Position numbers and translations under genes: made by a program. This document shows positions 34,535 through 47,834 of a stretch of DNA of 64,000 nt, piece after piece (position 1 is the first letter of the stretch; every line of letters starts with the position of its first letter). The DNA lies in NCBI GenBank assembly GCA_905182995.1, contig CAJJDP010000098.1, forward strand, positions 311,069 to 375,068, written 5' to 3'. The DNA is from Paramecium octaurelia. Lineage: Eukaryota > Ciliophora > Oligohymenophorea > Peniculida > Parameciidae. Under the pieces are notes generated by a model. The model had not been told where the DNA came from. It worked only from the letters and a program-made list of their open reading frames with translations, and ran no database searches.

Positions 34535-35161
34535 TCATCGGCAATTTCTAATGATGGATTTAATTCCTGTAAAGATTAATTAAATGATTGTGTATGGATA
34601 TAGGAAGGGAAACAGTAAAATGAATAGCAACAAAGTCGTGTAGAATCTATTCTTACAGCAATTGAATTGGTGAATTGGGTCAAAGAATTGGGACAGCAAC
34701 TATTTGAAAGCTAAGCAAGGCACAATCAATCCAACAACGAGAATCATGATAAAATAGGCAATTTTGTAGGAGAATAATTCTTATTTCTGACAAGAGTAGC
34801 AAATGCCTTTAGTTGATGAAAAGAGTTCAAGTTGAGCATCACAGTATAGACAGAAACTGGATTTACAGAAATTGCATTGCTTGATTGATCCGTTCTATAC
34901 AAAGTTGTAGACTTTACATTTCTTACAGGTGAAACCTTGTTGAATTAGTTGCCAACAGGATTCACAAATGTGTTTTTAGTTGTGAAACAGGATGTAATGA
35001 TCAATGAGTATGAGTTGGTGTATATGAAAAGTTATCAATTTCAAAACTATTTGTTCGATATAACAATTTTTGTATTGAGTTTTAATCTCCACAGGAAACA
35101 GGAACAATTCTTATTTCAAGGTTCCATGTGGTAATCCGCATAAGGAACAATAATTTTACAT
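34535..35161 (-). CDS. zinc-binding (IBR/RING2-like) membrane protein, 208 aa
   Basis: Intronless, ATG 35159-35161 to TGA 34535-34537. The first 130 residues carry repeated Cys pairs: YCSLCG, HICESCW, FTCKKCK, CNFCKSSFCLYCD and ICYSC. The CKKCK to FCLYCD block resembles the in-between-RING fold of RBR ubiquitin ligases. It is followed by two hydrophobic helices (AYFIMILVVGLIVPCLAF and TTLLLFILLFPFLYPY) and a short basic tail. A full RBR would need a RING1 with a classic spacing, not seen here, so ligase activity is doubtful. Inference: endomembrane zinc protein. It converges on the asparaginase gene's 3' end region, 40 bp apart. Confidence 0.7.
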
Positions 35162-35200
35162 GCTTTATTTTATAAAATTATAAATGTTTATCAGATGTAC

Positions 35201-37077
35201 TCATCTCTTTAATAGTCTTTTCTATAAAATTTTCTCATCCTTGGGTATTCGACCAAACTTGTCTTGTACTTACCAATCAAAAATCACTCCAGGATTTGAC
35301 AGGAATTGCAAGGCAGCATCATTGCCCACAGAAACAGCCAAATGAGCAACAGTCCTGTTATCTTCTGTTTTATATTGAGTGAAATCCCTTTCTCCAGCCT
35401 CGTAAAAGAGATTCAGCATATCTCCCTTCCCATTAGCCACATCCAACATGAGGAGTTAAGTCAACTCTTTGATCGGAGCAATCAATTTGCCTTGGAATCT
35501 CAAGAGCAATTAGATCATTTGAGTGTTCTTAGCCATGACAGCCTCATACATAGGACTGTGTTTCCATCTATCTACATTGTTAACGATTTCTGGGCATTTC
35601 CTGAGGATTAGTTCAGCAATCTCTAAAGAACCCTCTCTAGCAGCTACATGTAATATGCTTCTCTTGTCGTAGTCTTAAGCCTTGTAATTGATTTCCTATT
35701 CCTATCAACATAGATCTTACAATCTTTGATAATTTCATTGATGACAACTTCTTCTTCTGTACACATATCTGACACAAGATATTTGGGAACACTAAGTCCT
35801 TATTCAGATCAATTTTGGAGTGTTGCTATTTAATGGCAGATGACAAGGCCATCAAAAAGGGTTCAGTCTCAGCTGTCCCCCCTGATTCTGTCAACTCACC
35901 TCTTATATTCCTTTGGAATTCATCCTTGACCTTATCTACGTCATCAGTCTAAGCCAATAAATACCCTAGTTTGGTAAAGGCTGCTTAGGATGTCATGTCT
36001 CCTCCGCTTATACTAAAGATAAATAATATGATACACTCCCATGTTTTCAAAGATGATGCCTGTCTCATAAATCATCTCTACTTAGGATGTATGACATTGA
36101 GAGATGTTGACTATTACGATTCCTCTTTTGGCTGCCTAAGCAATTTCATTACAAAACTTTTCTTCTGTTTGCATGTTGCCTGCTCCGTAAGTCTCTATAA
36201 CAACTCCCTTCAATTTCTCATTCTTAAATATCTCATTTAAAGTGACATGATTTAACAGAGGATTAAGTCGTATCAAACTTATGTTTGTGCAGAATTTCTT
36301 ATTCACCTAAAGGGTCTCTTCGTTGGGATTCTTCATGATTATGTCCCATTTAATACTAATATTCACTCCGAAATAGCCCAGAGGTATGAATTTAGGAGAA
36401 TCAAAAGAATCCAAAGAGGAGGAGTTCACTTTCTAAGCTCTATTGCCTCTGAGCAATTTGTCTTGGAAGCATATTAAGACTTCTGGGATTGTGAAATGGC
36501 CAGCTATAGTGAGAGCATTCAGAAAATTAGTAAACCCGTCGTTTCTTGGTTGTGACAAGGGCACTTGACTACCTGTCAATATCACTGTTTTTGATAGATT
36601 TTGGAACATGAAAGACAGAGCACTCGCAGTATAGGCCATAGTGTCTGTTCCATGCAATATAATGAAACTATCATATTGTTTATATGCTTTTTCTATCCTC
36701 TCCGCAATGGTTACCCAATCATCTGAATTCATGTTTGAGGAATCAAGCAACTTATCTAATTCATCCACCTTAAACCAAATTCTCCTGTTAAAGGCTGTTA
36801 TGGGAGTGATCAGAAAATCATCAGTCGCCTTAAAATAGGTATAATCCATATCACAAGAGAATGGGTTGTTTTATAAAAAGTTTTTCAATGCTCCTGTTTT
36901 GGTAACATATCCAGACGAAGAGGGAAACATGGATATGGTGCCACCTGTATTGAGAATCAACACTTTTCTAGGTTAGTCGCTCAATTTCTCTTTAATTATA
37001 TCATGATGGTTTTGCATATCAATCACCAAATGCGATTTAATTTTGGTCACATTTTGTGTATCATCTTCATTATACAT
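35201..37077 (-). CDS. L-asparaginase (type I) with C-terminal ankyrin repeats (609 aa)
   Basis: Three exons; introns of 22 nt (36013-36034) and 25 nt (35696-35720). The catalytic domain shows NTGGTIS at 43-49 (first catalytic Thr), HGTDTMAYTASALSF at about 142-156 (second Thr, Asp), GSQVPL, ETYGAGN and SGGDMTSQAAFTKL. After a linker the protein ends in ankyrin units: RSILHVAAREGSLEIAELIL, WKHSPMYEAVMAKNTQMIQL and RTVAHLAVSVGNDAALQFL. The order asparaginase plus ankyrin is that of mammalian ASPG and other cytosolic eukaryotic enzymes. Known reaction: L-asparagine to L-aspartate and ammonia. All active-site residues that can be judged are present. Confidence 0.9.
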
Positions 37078-37137
37078 TTTAAAAATAAATTATTAATATC
37101 GAGATAAATCAAAACATTATAAAATTTATTCATATAA

Positions 37138-39586
37138 TCATGAACTAAATACCTCTATATCTATTAAGTCCTATTTAGATTGAACTTTGGTCAATTTGAT
37201 TTCTTGGTGTTGTCTCGAACTACTTCCCAAGGTGTTATGAGTCTTCTTTATGTTGTAATTGCTTAAACTATGAGGGGATCGTTTCGTCTGTTGATCCTTC
37301 TTGGATCCCTTGAGAGTTATGCAATCCATGTCATTGTCATCATCTGCCTCTTCATTCTAAGAATCCAATTATTGCGCTAGTCGATTTTTAAGAGCTGGAG
37401 TAATCACTCTCTTGTTATTCTTATTCTTATTCTGCTTGGATTGCCTGGATATCTTTTCTAGTTCAACAAGAGAATTGAAACTATACTGAATTGTTGGTTC
37501 AACCATTTTTAATAATCTTTTGTTTAGCGATTATTCAAAATATTTGTTATTGTTCAATGAATGCTCTAAATCGTCACTGTGTTTAAACTGGTGTTCAAAA
37601 TCCTTGTTGTGTTTGCTCTGATGCTCAAAATCGTCAGTCCCACTGAGATCATTTAAAGCCAAACTCTCATAAGCTTTGTACAGTCTCTTAAACTTCCTCT
37701 CTGTGTTGTAGATCTGCCTGCCTCCTAATAGACTTTTGGAACTACTCTTCTATTTGAGCATGTCGTTTTTTTTGTTGGTCAATTCGTTCTCTGATATTTA
37801 ATCTTCTTGATGTTTGACCTCTGATCTATCCTCACTCACACAAACAACTGGTTTCGGCAAGTAGTTAAATACTTTCCTTTGGGTTTGATTAAGAAAGATG
37901 TGTTTGAATTTCTCGATTTCTTAGAGTTTATTCATGACAACCAATATGTCCATATCAGTTAGAATCATCTTCCTTGACTTTTCAAATATTCTGGCTTAAT
38001 AGTTGGTGGTGCTATTTCTTTTAAATGAACCAGAAACTTATTTAACAATAAAATGTACTCCGAATGATAATTTCTTTTTACTTTCCAAAATTAATTTAAT
38101 AAATAAGTCCAAGAATTTCTCTTTATCCTTATCCAAATTAGGTTGATGATGATTCTCATGAGATTAATCTAAGGATTTCTCAGATTTCAAATTACCATAA
38201 TGCACATCATGATTAACAATTTAGACCCTGTGAGTATGCACACTCACATTGTCCTATTCGTTTTTATCGTATTGTTGGGTTGAGGAGATGGGCAACCGTA
38301 GAGCAGTTGCAACTCTCGTCATATGAATAACCCTATGAGCACTATGTTTAAATTTTTGAACTACATCGTCAACAGATTTCATAGAGTCAATTATTTTAGT
38401 AACCAAAGATTAAAAAGAGAACACCAATTCTCCTTTCTTTTTCTCTGGCATATCAAACTAATACAATGCATTAGCCATCTTAATTTAGAGGCCAGTCTCG
38501 TTATATCGAAGTATGAAGTAGCCGAGAACAGTGGCTAGGAACTTGGTGATGCCACCAACGTAGGAGATGAGTTCGTCGACTCGGTAGTATTCCTTGGAGT
38601 AATGCATCTCAGATTATGAGAGACGTAAGTAGAAGGAGGCAACATTCGTGATGTTGGAGGTATAAACAGTGTTGGGAGTTAGTTTGTTTTCCACAATGGA
38701 AAAGACATGTTCATCTTGCATGTCCTTGATGCCAGGGACGACTGAGTTTTCAATGGTCATGGTTTATTTCTCAAGGTAGATGTCTGTCTTGGTTTCAAGG
38801 CCAAGCTTGGTTGAAATGTAGAAATCGGAGTAGATGTAGGAAATGTAATTGGATTCCAGATTTAAATTGGAGACTCGATTGAGCATCAGAGTGTTGATTT
38901 TAAAACTATTATTGAATTAGCCCTCCAGTTGGAATTGCTAAATTTCAGAAGTTGAATAACACGAGCTGGTGTTACAAAGTAGGGCTGTTATTCTTCCGTA
39001 TTAAAACGTATTAGATTTGTAAGTGCCTTCCAAAGTTAGGGTGTAATTGAGGGGGAGACAATAATAGCTATTGAGTTGGTCTTTCAGTATTTTCTAGAGT
39101 TAGTAGATAAGTGTTATACATTGTAGATAGTGGATTCATTAAAGTCTTGGAAATGCTTGATTGTACATTTTTCAAGTGGCAATGAGTATTTCTCAGTTTT
39201 AGTCAAGGTGCCATTTTCATTCATGTTCTGCTCATATTGAGTATAGATAAAATCGATTAATTGTTTGGTTCCGTCGACAATTGGATCTTCTACTTGGAAT
39301 GCCATCATGTAATCGTTGTAGTTGAGTAGGGTGGTGGGTGGATCAATGTTTAATACCCGATTGGATGAGATCTCAATAGATTATCGAATAAATGTACAGT
39401 GAAGGTTTCCTGTTTTATGAGACTGATAGCTCCCTGCACGAAAACGATGCCCAAAACAACCACCATAAGGATTGTACAAAAACCTCCGAATGGTGATTGA
39501 TGAGTTTCCTTCTTCCTGAAATTCAACTTCACTTCTGCTCCAAAGGTGTCGAAATATGAAACTCTTTGTATGAATTTTTATATCAT
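37138..39586 (-). CDS. membrane protein with large luminal domain and long cytosolic tail (798 aa)
   Basis: Three exons; introns of 26 nt at 39372-39397 and 39094-39119. The N-terminus ([20 protein letters not shown], then a TM helix [20 protein letters not shown]) is a pattern seen in a large ciliate family of putative transmembrane proteins. A luminal or extracellular part of roughly 300 residues with NXS/T sites follows, then [19 protein letters not shown] as a second TM helix. The remaining 400 or so residues are hydrophilic, rich in Lys, Asn, Ser and His, with a charged repeat-like stretch ([19 protein letters not shown]). No enzymatic domain is visible. Function unknown. Confidence 0.75.
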
Positions 39587-39838
39587 AAATTATTAATTAA
39601 CGTAAGATGCTCAATATATTGTTAATAATCCCATAAATTGATTGGGGATAGTAATTTATTAATATAATGCTAAACATTTGCAATTCTTAATCTGATGATA
39701 TTATGTCTCACGACATCAGAAATAATGTTGCTGATAAATTCACGACTCCACTGATTTATTTATACTAAAACATTCTTCCTTTTTTTTCAATATTTATTAA
39801 TTTAATTTAATTACCTTTTCCACAACTTACGTCACTTA

Positions 39839-41037
39839 ATGGCAGATCTCAAGTTGAAAATCAATGCCAGGAGATTCTCTTCACCATATCGAAGCATAAA
39901 CAACGACCAGAACATCCAACTCTTCCTCCACAACGCACATCGTTCAACAACCAGAAAAAATTCCAATAAACCATCAAGTCATTCCAAATAACTTGATTAT
40001 TCCTAGGACAAAATCAAAAATTAATACTAACTCCAGTGTATAATCGGAGTAGGAGGATTTGGGAGAGTGTGGAAAGTCATACACAAACAACAAGTCTTCG
40101 CAATGAAAGAGATCAATAAAGCCTTAGTGCTGTTAAAATAAAGTGTTCCAAGCATTATGGCAGAATTAAAATTTTTAACAGAATTGCGACATCCCTTCAT
40201 AGTCAACGCATATTCAGCCTTTCAAGACACCCAAAATCTCTATCTTGTTCTCGATTACCTGAGCGGAGGAGATTTAAGATTCCATCTGGGAAAACAAAGG
40301 AAATTTTCAGAAGAACAAACTAGTATTATAAAATAAATTAAATAGAGTTTTTTGTGGCATGCATCACAATTGCCTTGGAATATCTGCACAGCTAAAAAAT
40401 AATCCATCGAGACATCAAACCAGAGAATCTCATCTTCGACAGTCATGGCTATCTACGCATCACTGATCTCGGAGTAGCAATCAAAAAGCATGCACAATTC
40501 CCACAAAATTTCGAGACCAGTGGCACTCCTGGTTACATGTCTCCAGAAGTCCTCTTCCGCTAAGATCATGGCATTCCAGCTGATTATTTCGCCCTTGGTG
40601 TCATATGCTATGAATGTATGACAGGTAGACGACCTTATCATGGAACCAGAAAGGAGATCAGAGAGCAAATGCTCCTCAAACAAGTCCAAGTCAATGTGTC
40701 AGACTGGTCACCTGAAGCCAATGATTTCATTAACCAACTTCTGTTGATCAAACCACAACTAAGATTGACTCAGCCCAGGACACATCCCTGGTTCAAAAAT
40801 TATCCTTTTGACTTATTGGCTTCCAAGAAACTTTAAGCTCCTTATCTACCTGTTCGGAAGGACAATTTTGACAAAGCTCAAATTCTTATTGAGGATGAAG
40901 AGAATCATCAGATTATAAAACTGAATCAGCATCTGATCAAAGACAATCAACATCTATTTGATGATTATAGATGTCAAATAAATGAGAAGTCCAGAAGGAG
41001 TAGCATTACAAATAAGATGTTTTTTTAGTTATTTTGA
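39839..41037 (+). CDS. AGC-type protein kinase, 391 aa
   Basis: Two exons with a 23-nt intron (40323-40345). Glycine loop IIGVGGFGRVWKV (69-80), ATP lysine FAMKEI (K90), IIHRDIKPENLIFD (HRD 182-184), metal-binding loop ITDLGVA (202-204), TSGTPGYMSPEV, and DYFALGVICYECMTGRRPY. The hinge and PENLIFD wording, the GTPGYMSPE segment and the LRHPFIV stretch point to AGC kinases of the STK32/YANK-like or PKA-like kind. The usual DFG reads DLG, a substitution found in some active AGC members. There is a 60-residue basic N-terminal extension and no clear hydrophobic motif at the C-terminus. Confidence 0.88.
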
Positions 41038-41126
41038 CTTTTTTATCTATCAAACTTTTAAAATTGAAAATAAATTGAAAAAATGATGTACAAAATAATC
41101 AAAAAAAGTATTTTATAATTAAAATT

Positions 41127-41970
41127 ATGTTTTAATCATATGTAATTAATCGAAAATTGAAAACTGAGTTCAGTAAAGTCACTCCCTCTGTGAGAATAAT
41201 GAAGGAGTTGCAGAGGTCCTATGAACATAAGAATTATTCGTTTGAATGTCCCAGTACCTACGATTAACTACCTAAAAAACTTAGATGTCAATCAACTTAT
41301 TCGAAACTTTGTGGTTTCAGATCTCAGAAATACTAGTTGTTTCATGATGTTGTCTCTGAATTTGCAGAACACAAAAAGTAAAGATTAGCCAATGTTATCA
41401 TACAAAATCTAAGTAATCACTCCTGTATCAAAGATCCCCAGAAAAATCTAACCTACCCTCCCAAGGTTCAGCTCGTAACCTATTCGCCAAGAGTGGACAG
41501 AACATCAATCACAATTACAGCCAATTCATGAAGAAAGTCAAAGATTTCAAAATCTCAGAATAGAACGTCATCACCCAATCCCCATAGTATTCATAACATG
41601 CATTTAAACCAAGCTCCATACACGAAAATATGCCTCTTACAAGATAACCCTCAATTGAATAAGTCTTCGACACCAAACAAACCATTACTCTGAGTTGCTC
41701 ACGAAAACAAAGCCCTAAAATGCTCTTCAGTAATTTTACACCACCTAACCTTTAGAACCTTAATAATTTATATTAAAATCAAAGTTCAAAACTAACAATG
41801 CCCTTGAGAAAATTCTGACCGAAGCCAGAAACCAAATCAAAACTTCTTAATCTCCCAGATCTGTCCACATCAGCCAACACAAAAAGACCAAATCTCATCC
41901 CACCAATGTTTATACTGAACAAAACAAACTCTTACAAAGAGTCATACTTAAAACTAAGCTGAATTAATGA
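41127..41970 (+). CDS. hypothetical basic protein, 263 aa
   Basis: Modelled with two 26-nt introns (41466-41491, with an unusual GTT start, and 41730-41755). The product is polar and basic, rich in Ser, Lys, Gln and Asn, with no recognised domain; SYEHKNYSFECPSTYDQLPKK near the start and a helical C-terminus NNALEKILTEARNQIK are the most protein-like parts. It ends 15 bp from the convergent phosphatase stop. The first intron is the weakest part of the model. Confidence 0.5.
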
Positions 41971-41985
41971 TTTATTATTATAATT

Positions 41986-42719
<734 letters not shown>

Positions 42720-42723
<4 letters not shown>

Positions 42724-43315
42724 TTAGCAAATAAATTTTATTATTCAATAAAAATAAATAAAATTTTCTTTATTTATTTTGATGTCTTAAATATTGCCAT
42801 TAAAATTTAAATAAACAAATCATCCACATCCAGTAGCTTAGCCGATTACTCAGTATGGTTGCAATAGAATTTCTTGTTGAATCTTAAAATATTATGAATT
42901 GCATGCTCCTCGTGCTTTTGCTTTCTCTTCCTATATTTTGAAATGCTATCATTAAGAAGAGTATGCAGAACTAATTATCATGAAAGAAAGGAATAGAAAT
43001 AAAGGGTAATCTAAACTTAGAGTACTATAAAAAATGAGAGAGCGAAAGACTTATAATTATTTTATAATTAAACAATAATAACATAATTTCGATGGATCGT
43101 AATCTATTCATAATATTAGAGAAAAGACGAGCTATAATAGTTAATTGATGAGTAAAATAAGGAGGAGTTCTCGGATGATTAAGATTTGGTGTCTCATATA
43201 GATATTGAGGATTTTGAATCTCGATTACATACCAGTCAATCTTTTGTGAGGGAAAAACCTCCATAACAGAATCCGAGAGCTCAATCTGGCATGACTCAAA
43301 CTGGGAAACAACCAT
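42720..43315 (-). CDS. uncertain small gene
   Basis: An ATG at 43313-43315 (MVVSQFESCQIELSDSV) starts a clean frame of 97 codons before low-quality sequence. A 26-nt GTT-type intron near 42955 could join it to a protein-like stretch (SKYRKRKQKHEEHAIHNIL, CNHTEQSAKLLDVDDLF). The resulting stop would overlap the ATG of the phosphatase, which is suspicious. Probably a real gene whose 3' end I cannot place. No domain recognised. Confidence 0.3.
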
Positions 43316-43341
43316 AGAGTGTTAAGGATCTCAATGAGAAA

Positions 43342-43881
43342 ATGTAGTAAAATCTAGCAAAAAAACAAGTTAATTAATAGACAAGAGTGTAAGCATAATA
43401 GAGATCCTCGTAATAACAATAATTTTCACAAACTCAACAAGTTCAGAAGAAGCAAGAGTATTACAACATTTAAAATAATTAAGCAAGAGGAAATCTGTGG
43501 AGCCTAGAGCAAACAATCCTCGTTAAGTTTTGGAGCAGGCTCAGAAAGACAATTAGGAGTTACTGTAAAGGTTGGGAGCAATGAAGAGGTAACTGCAATC
43601 CTTGGAGGCTGAGAATGCTGAATTGAAACTTGAAATTTAGAGGAAGGGCAATTCAAGTGGTTTTTTGCCAAAGATAGAGTAGGCAGCCAATTCAGAAGTG
43701 AAATTGCTGAAGATGGAGAATGAGGAGTTGAAGAGAATCATCTAAAAATAAAATGTATCAGAAGTGCATCATTTTTTGTTAGGGCAGTGATTCTGGGAAG
43801 ATGTTATAAATGTATGGTTTGCAGGTTGTGAAGTTGAAATGTAGAATAGATGAGTTGACTTAATAACTGGAGAAGCAGTGA
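43342..43881 (+). CDS. coiled-coil protein, 161 aa
   Basis: Three exons with introns of 26 nt (43458-43483) and 28 nt (43755-43782). The N-terminus is a Gln-rich stretch encoded almost wholly by TAA/TAG. Residues 45-160 form heptads (VLEQAQKDNQELLQRLGAM, LQSLEAENAELKLEIQ, VKLLKMENEELKRII, LKCRIDELTQQLEKQ), a parallel coiled coil by appearance. It ends 32 bp before the FAIM-like gene on the same strand. Function unknown; likely scaffold or adaptor. Confidence 0.65.
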
Positions 43882-43913
43882 TATCATTAATATATATATA
43901 TAAAATAAATCGG

Positions 43914-45176
43914 ATGAGTATATAGGTTCTAAATTATTAGGTTGAAGATTTGGGGTGGTTAATGAAATAGTAAGAAAAAAAATAATTATTAGATCCAAGA
44001 AGAAGTGTCAATGGACATTCATGTTGGATAACAACAAACACATATTGGAATTGGAGTTCTCTATTCTGAGTGGAAAGAGAAAATTAGTTTTAGATGGCAG
44101 AGTACTTCACGAAAGCATGTAACTGCAATTCTATTCTCAGGATGCTCACTTCCTAGTTTTAATACCCCTTTACTCTTGATGGGTTTGCATTAAGCATTCT
44201 TCAACAGGGGGACACATTTGAATTGAGAATTAACAATAAGGACTTCTCTCATCTCTACAACCAAAGTAATTAGCTCTTCTTCCAAAATAGTTAAAACCAA
44301 TGCGGCTTTTCAGAACGAAGATAATAAACCATATGAAAATCCTTCTTTTGAATCTCACAATTTTGACTTTGAAAACCATCCCAAGTATATTATCAATTCA
44401 TCATCCTTCATTAGAAAAATGAGCTTAAACTTTAAATTTGAGAACCCAAAAGATGTGTCTCCCATTTATTAAAAAGCATCTACAACTTAATAGATAAAGT
44501 AAAGGAAACAAAATAATTCTAGGACATCCACAGCTTTTGGATAACCTGGAGCCTTTGAAGAATTTGAGTAATTTGGTAAGGTGTAAAAGACTGAAAATCC
44601 CTTTGGAGATTCCTTTTAGGTTTCAGGATTCACTTCAGCTGATACTCCTTAGACAGTTTAAAAACAAGCAAGTATCTCAATGAATTTAAATAGAAATTGA
44701 TCTATTAGATATAGATGACGATACACCACAAAAATCACAAACAGTAGATGTAGATCCGTTTTAATAATAATAAAATTCTTAATAAACATAATAAACAGGA
44801 CTATTTGATGCTTTTGGCACTGGTTGGAATTAACAACAGCCGCAATAAGGTTAATAAAACCTGCTTTAAGAATCTAATAAAAGTTCACAGCCATTTGAGT
44901 ACTTGATTATTCAAATTTAGTGCCTTTAATTTAGTTGGATCAGTAGGACAAATTGGATCAGTACCTGCACAATAAGGATTTTCTAATCAGTAAGGGGGAT
45001 TTCAATCTTTTGATTAACGATTTCCAGAGCCCCAGAAATAAGAACAATTAAAGATCTTAAATCTATACAGGAATCAACAACCTGTAGTTGGTAATTTGGC
45101 TTATTCAGCATTTCCTTAAGTTTATACACAACCAATGGTTTAATAATAGCCAACACCATTTGATCTATTCAGATGA
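43914..45176 (+). CDS. FAIM-like domain protein with endocytic-motif tail (382 aa)
   Basis: Six exons; five introns of 22-25 nt at 43970-43992, 44119-44140, 44266-44290, 44672-44693 and 44899-44920 give 382 aa in one frame. Residues 22-100 resemble a Fas apoptotic inhibitory molecule repeat: WTFMLDNNKHILELEFSILS, GKRKLVLDGR, FQYPFTLDGFALSI and FELRINN. The rest is Gln/Asn-rich and disordered but studded with short endocytic motifs: NPFGD (205-209), a clathrin-box-like LLDID (233-237), VDPF (249-252), and repeated FDAF/PFDAF/PFDLF. Known: NPF binds EH domains, DPF/DPW bind AP-2, and LLDID-type boxes bind clathrin. Inference: an endocytic adaptor with a FAIM-type head. Confidence 0.75.
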
Positions 45177-45219
45177 GTTGAATATTCTGAATAATAATAT
45201 AAATATTCAAATTTAAAAA

Positions 45220-46045
45220 ATGGAATTGTTAAATTACGCTGCCACAATTATCCAAAAAACATTCAGAGGTTTTCTTGCTCGATAGGCTGTAAAATAAATA
45301 AGGAGAATAAACTATTTTTCATCATATGGTATTTCAATTATAATAATTAGACCATCATAATGAGTATGGGTTTTGCATTTAGCCTTAAAGATCAAAAAAA
45401 TCTACTCGCAATGCTCAATCACTCGTGTAACCGACTAAAAGAATGATAAGAAGCAGCGTCTACATTTAGAAGTGCTATCGAGGATACTTAAGTAGAAAAT
45501 ACGTTTGCAATTTTTACAAATTGAAATAGATCGTATTATTTTTAGAAGGACACATTCACAATTTCTTGAGGAAAGTAAGATGGTTCTGATATTAGAGAAT
45601 TTAATAAAGGAAAATCCATATAAAGTAATTGATGGCGTAATGTTACAATTTTCAAACTCAATGCAAATCAATAGCAAAAGGCAGATATAATTACAGTAAA
45701 TTCATGAATCAGAAATAATTTGATGAGATAAATGGCATAATATTTACTTCCTTTCTGCATCTTATGATACCTAACTTTGAGAAGTTGAATTCAGAACAGA
45801 AGTCCCATTATGTAGATTAGATCTTGGGAGTGGTGTAATCACATCCCCCCAGAAAAACAATGCCAACTCAAGTCAGTTCGAAGACGCCCTTGAAGTAGAG
45901 ACACATCATTTAGAATGTGAGTGTTTTGTCTTCTGAAGTATTGACAAGTAATGGCAGTTGCACTTCCAGTCATAAATCCAAGTCGAATTTAACAAATGAG
46001 GAGTTTAAATCAATTTTACAAAGATAGAATAAATAAATCAAATGA
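45220..46045 (+). CDS. IQ-motif protein, 260 aa
   Basis: Three exons with introns of 22 nt (45329-45350) and 21 nt (45575-45595). Two IQ motifs are visible: IIQKTFRGFLARQAVKQIRR near residues 10-29 and YIQKCYRGYLSRKYVC further on; both fit IQXXXRGXXXR. Known: such helices bind calmodulin or myosin light chains. The C-terminal part is polar with a helical segment (TSFLHLMIPNFEKLNSEQ) and Ser/Lys-rich tail. It follows the FAIM-like gene by 43 bp. No motor or GAP domain is present. Confidence 0.78.
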
Positions 46046-46146
46046 TCTAATTTTTATATATATATATAATTTTGGTGACTCTAAATTGAATACATATAGA
46101 ATAAATTTGGGATTGAAATTAGTAATGATAAAGATATCATCATAAA

Positions 46147-47052
46147 TCATTCTAAATAGATAAATTCTGCTCTACAAAAAGGGCAAATTGATTAGTATTG
46201 AATCCAATTTTAGATGCACTGTTGATGGAAGTAGTGTTTAGAATTGCAAGGGAGGATGTATACAATTTCACCCTTTTGGTAGTCATTGAGGCAAATAGCA
46301 CATTGGGAAGTTGACTAATCGAAGGAACTAGGATTGTAGGGCTTAATGTGTTTTTTTCGTCTGCAATAATTTAAAATGGATTTTGGAAAATAGTAAAATG
46401 GAAATGTGAACAGTGCAACGAGATCAAAGCCTGTGATGAAGGATGTTATGACGATGAATGTCAAATACTGCCATTGATAAATGCGTGTTTAATCGAAGTA
46501 AAGAATAGTTAAGACAATGGCTGCCAGCCAGAAAAATATCGGAATGAAAAAGAAATAGTTTGAATACATCTAAGTTATTTGACAGTATTTACATGAATTC
46601 GAAAGAAGTACCCTAATTGTAATTGCATTTTGAAATCAATCGAGTAGATTGTATACCTGTAATCTCTATTTAGGTGTATAACTTATACAATAATGCATGT
46701 CGACTTCTTCAAACCATCCTTAATTGACCACTTGCTATTGGTTTAAGTATCCAGCGCAATTTATTAGGTTATTCTATGGATGAAAATATAAAAATACTTT
46801 GTTTTTCATGGCCCATCTCCATCTCAAATACACAACTATTTGAACAAGGTTTTGTGCACCCACAATAATTGGCACATAATCGCCATTGATGTGATAATTG
46901 TTCTCTGAGATGTAGCAAACTCCAAGTAAGGTCGAGAGGATCAAAAAAAAGAATTAGAAGATTGTCCATCTTTTCCAATACAAGATGTGTCGTTGGAAAT
47001 GCAAAGTTGCTCCGACATGTCCTCCTTAATCAAGAACCAATGGTTGATTCAT
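46147..47052 (-). CDS. RING-H2 transmembrane E3 ligase-like protein (about 285 aa)
   Basis: ATG 47050-47052 to TGA 46147-46149. Residues about 30-55 are a hydrophobic helix, then a hydrophilic loop, then at least two helices (FFFIPIFFWLAAIVLTIL, LTFIVITSFITGFDLVAL). The C-terminus is a canonical RING-H2: CAIC, then CNSKHYFHQQC, then CPFC. Known: RING-H2 membrane proteins are mostly ubiquitin ligases of the endomembrane system. An in-frame TGA lies in the middle; a model with a 25-nt (46707-46731) and a 23-nt (46570-46592) intron removes it and keeps the frame, but the exact splice sites are my inference. Confidence 0.78.
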
Positions 47053-47153
47053 TACAAATTATAATTAATAGTTGCTTAAATTACAACATCAGTTTTGAAT
47101 AATATGATTAATTAAATGTTAACAATTATTTAAAATATAAAAGTTCCTATAAC

Positions 47154-47705
<552 letters not shown>

Positions 47706-47800
47706 TTAATAATACAATCAAAAAAGATGGAATTACAATTTAAATTTCCAAATTTTCCTTGTCAGAAAAAATCGCCAATCACTATTTATAGAACTATATA

Positions 47801-47834
47801 AATAATTATTCTACTGTGGAATAGAATAATTATT
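47801..47834. repeat. perfect inverted repeat, 13-bp arms, 8-nt loop
   Basis: AATAATTATTCTA (47801-47813) and its exact reverse complement (47822-47834) flank CTGTGGAA. It could form a hairpin in RNA or a cruciform in DNA. It lies 108 bp upstream of the Arf start codon. Confidence 0.9.

Noticed and set aside
46600-46650. The internal TGA in the RING-H2 gene as evidence of a pseudogene.
   Set aside because: Both halves are well preserved in one frame and two small introns can remove it; splice sites remain to be confirmed.
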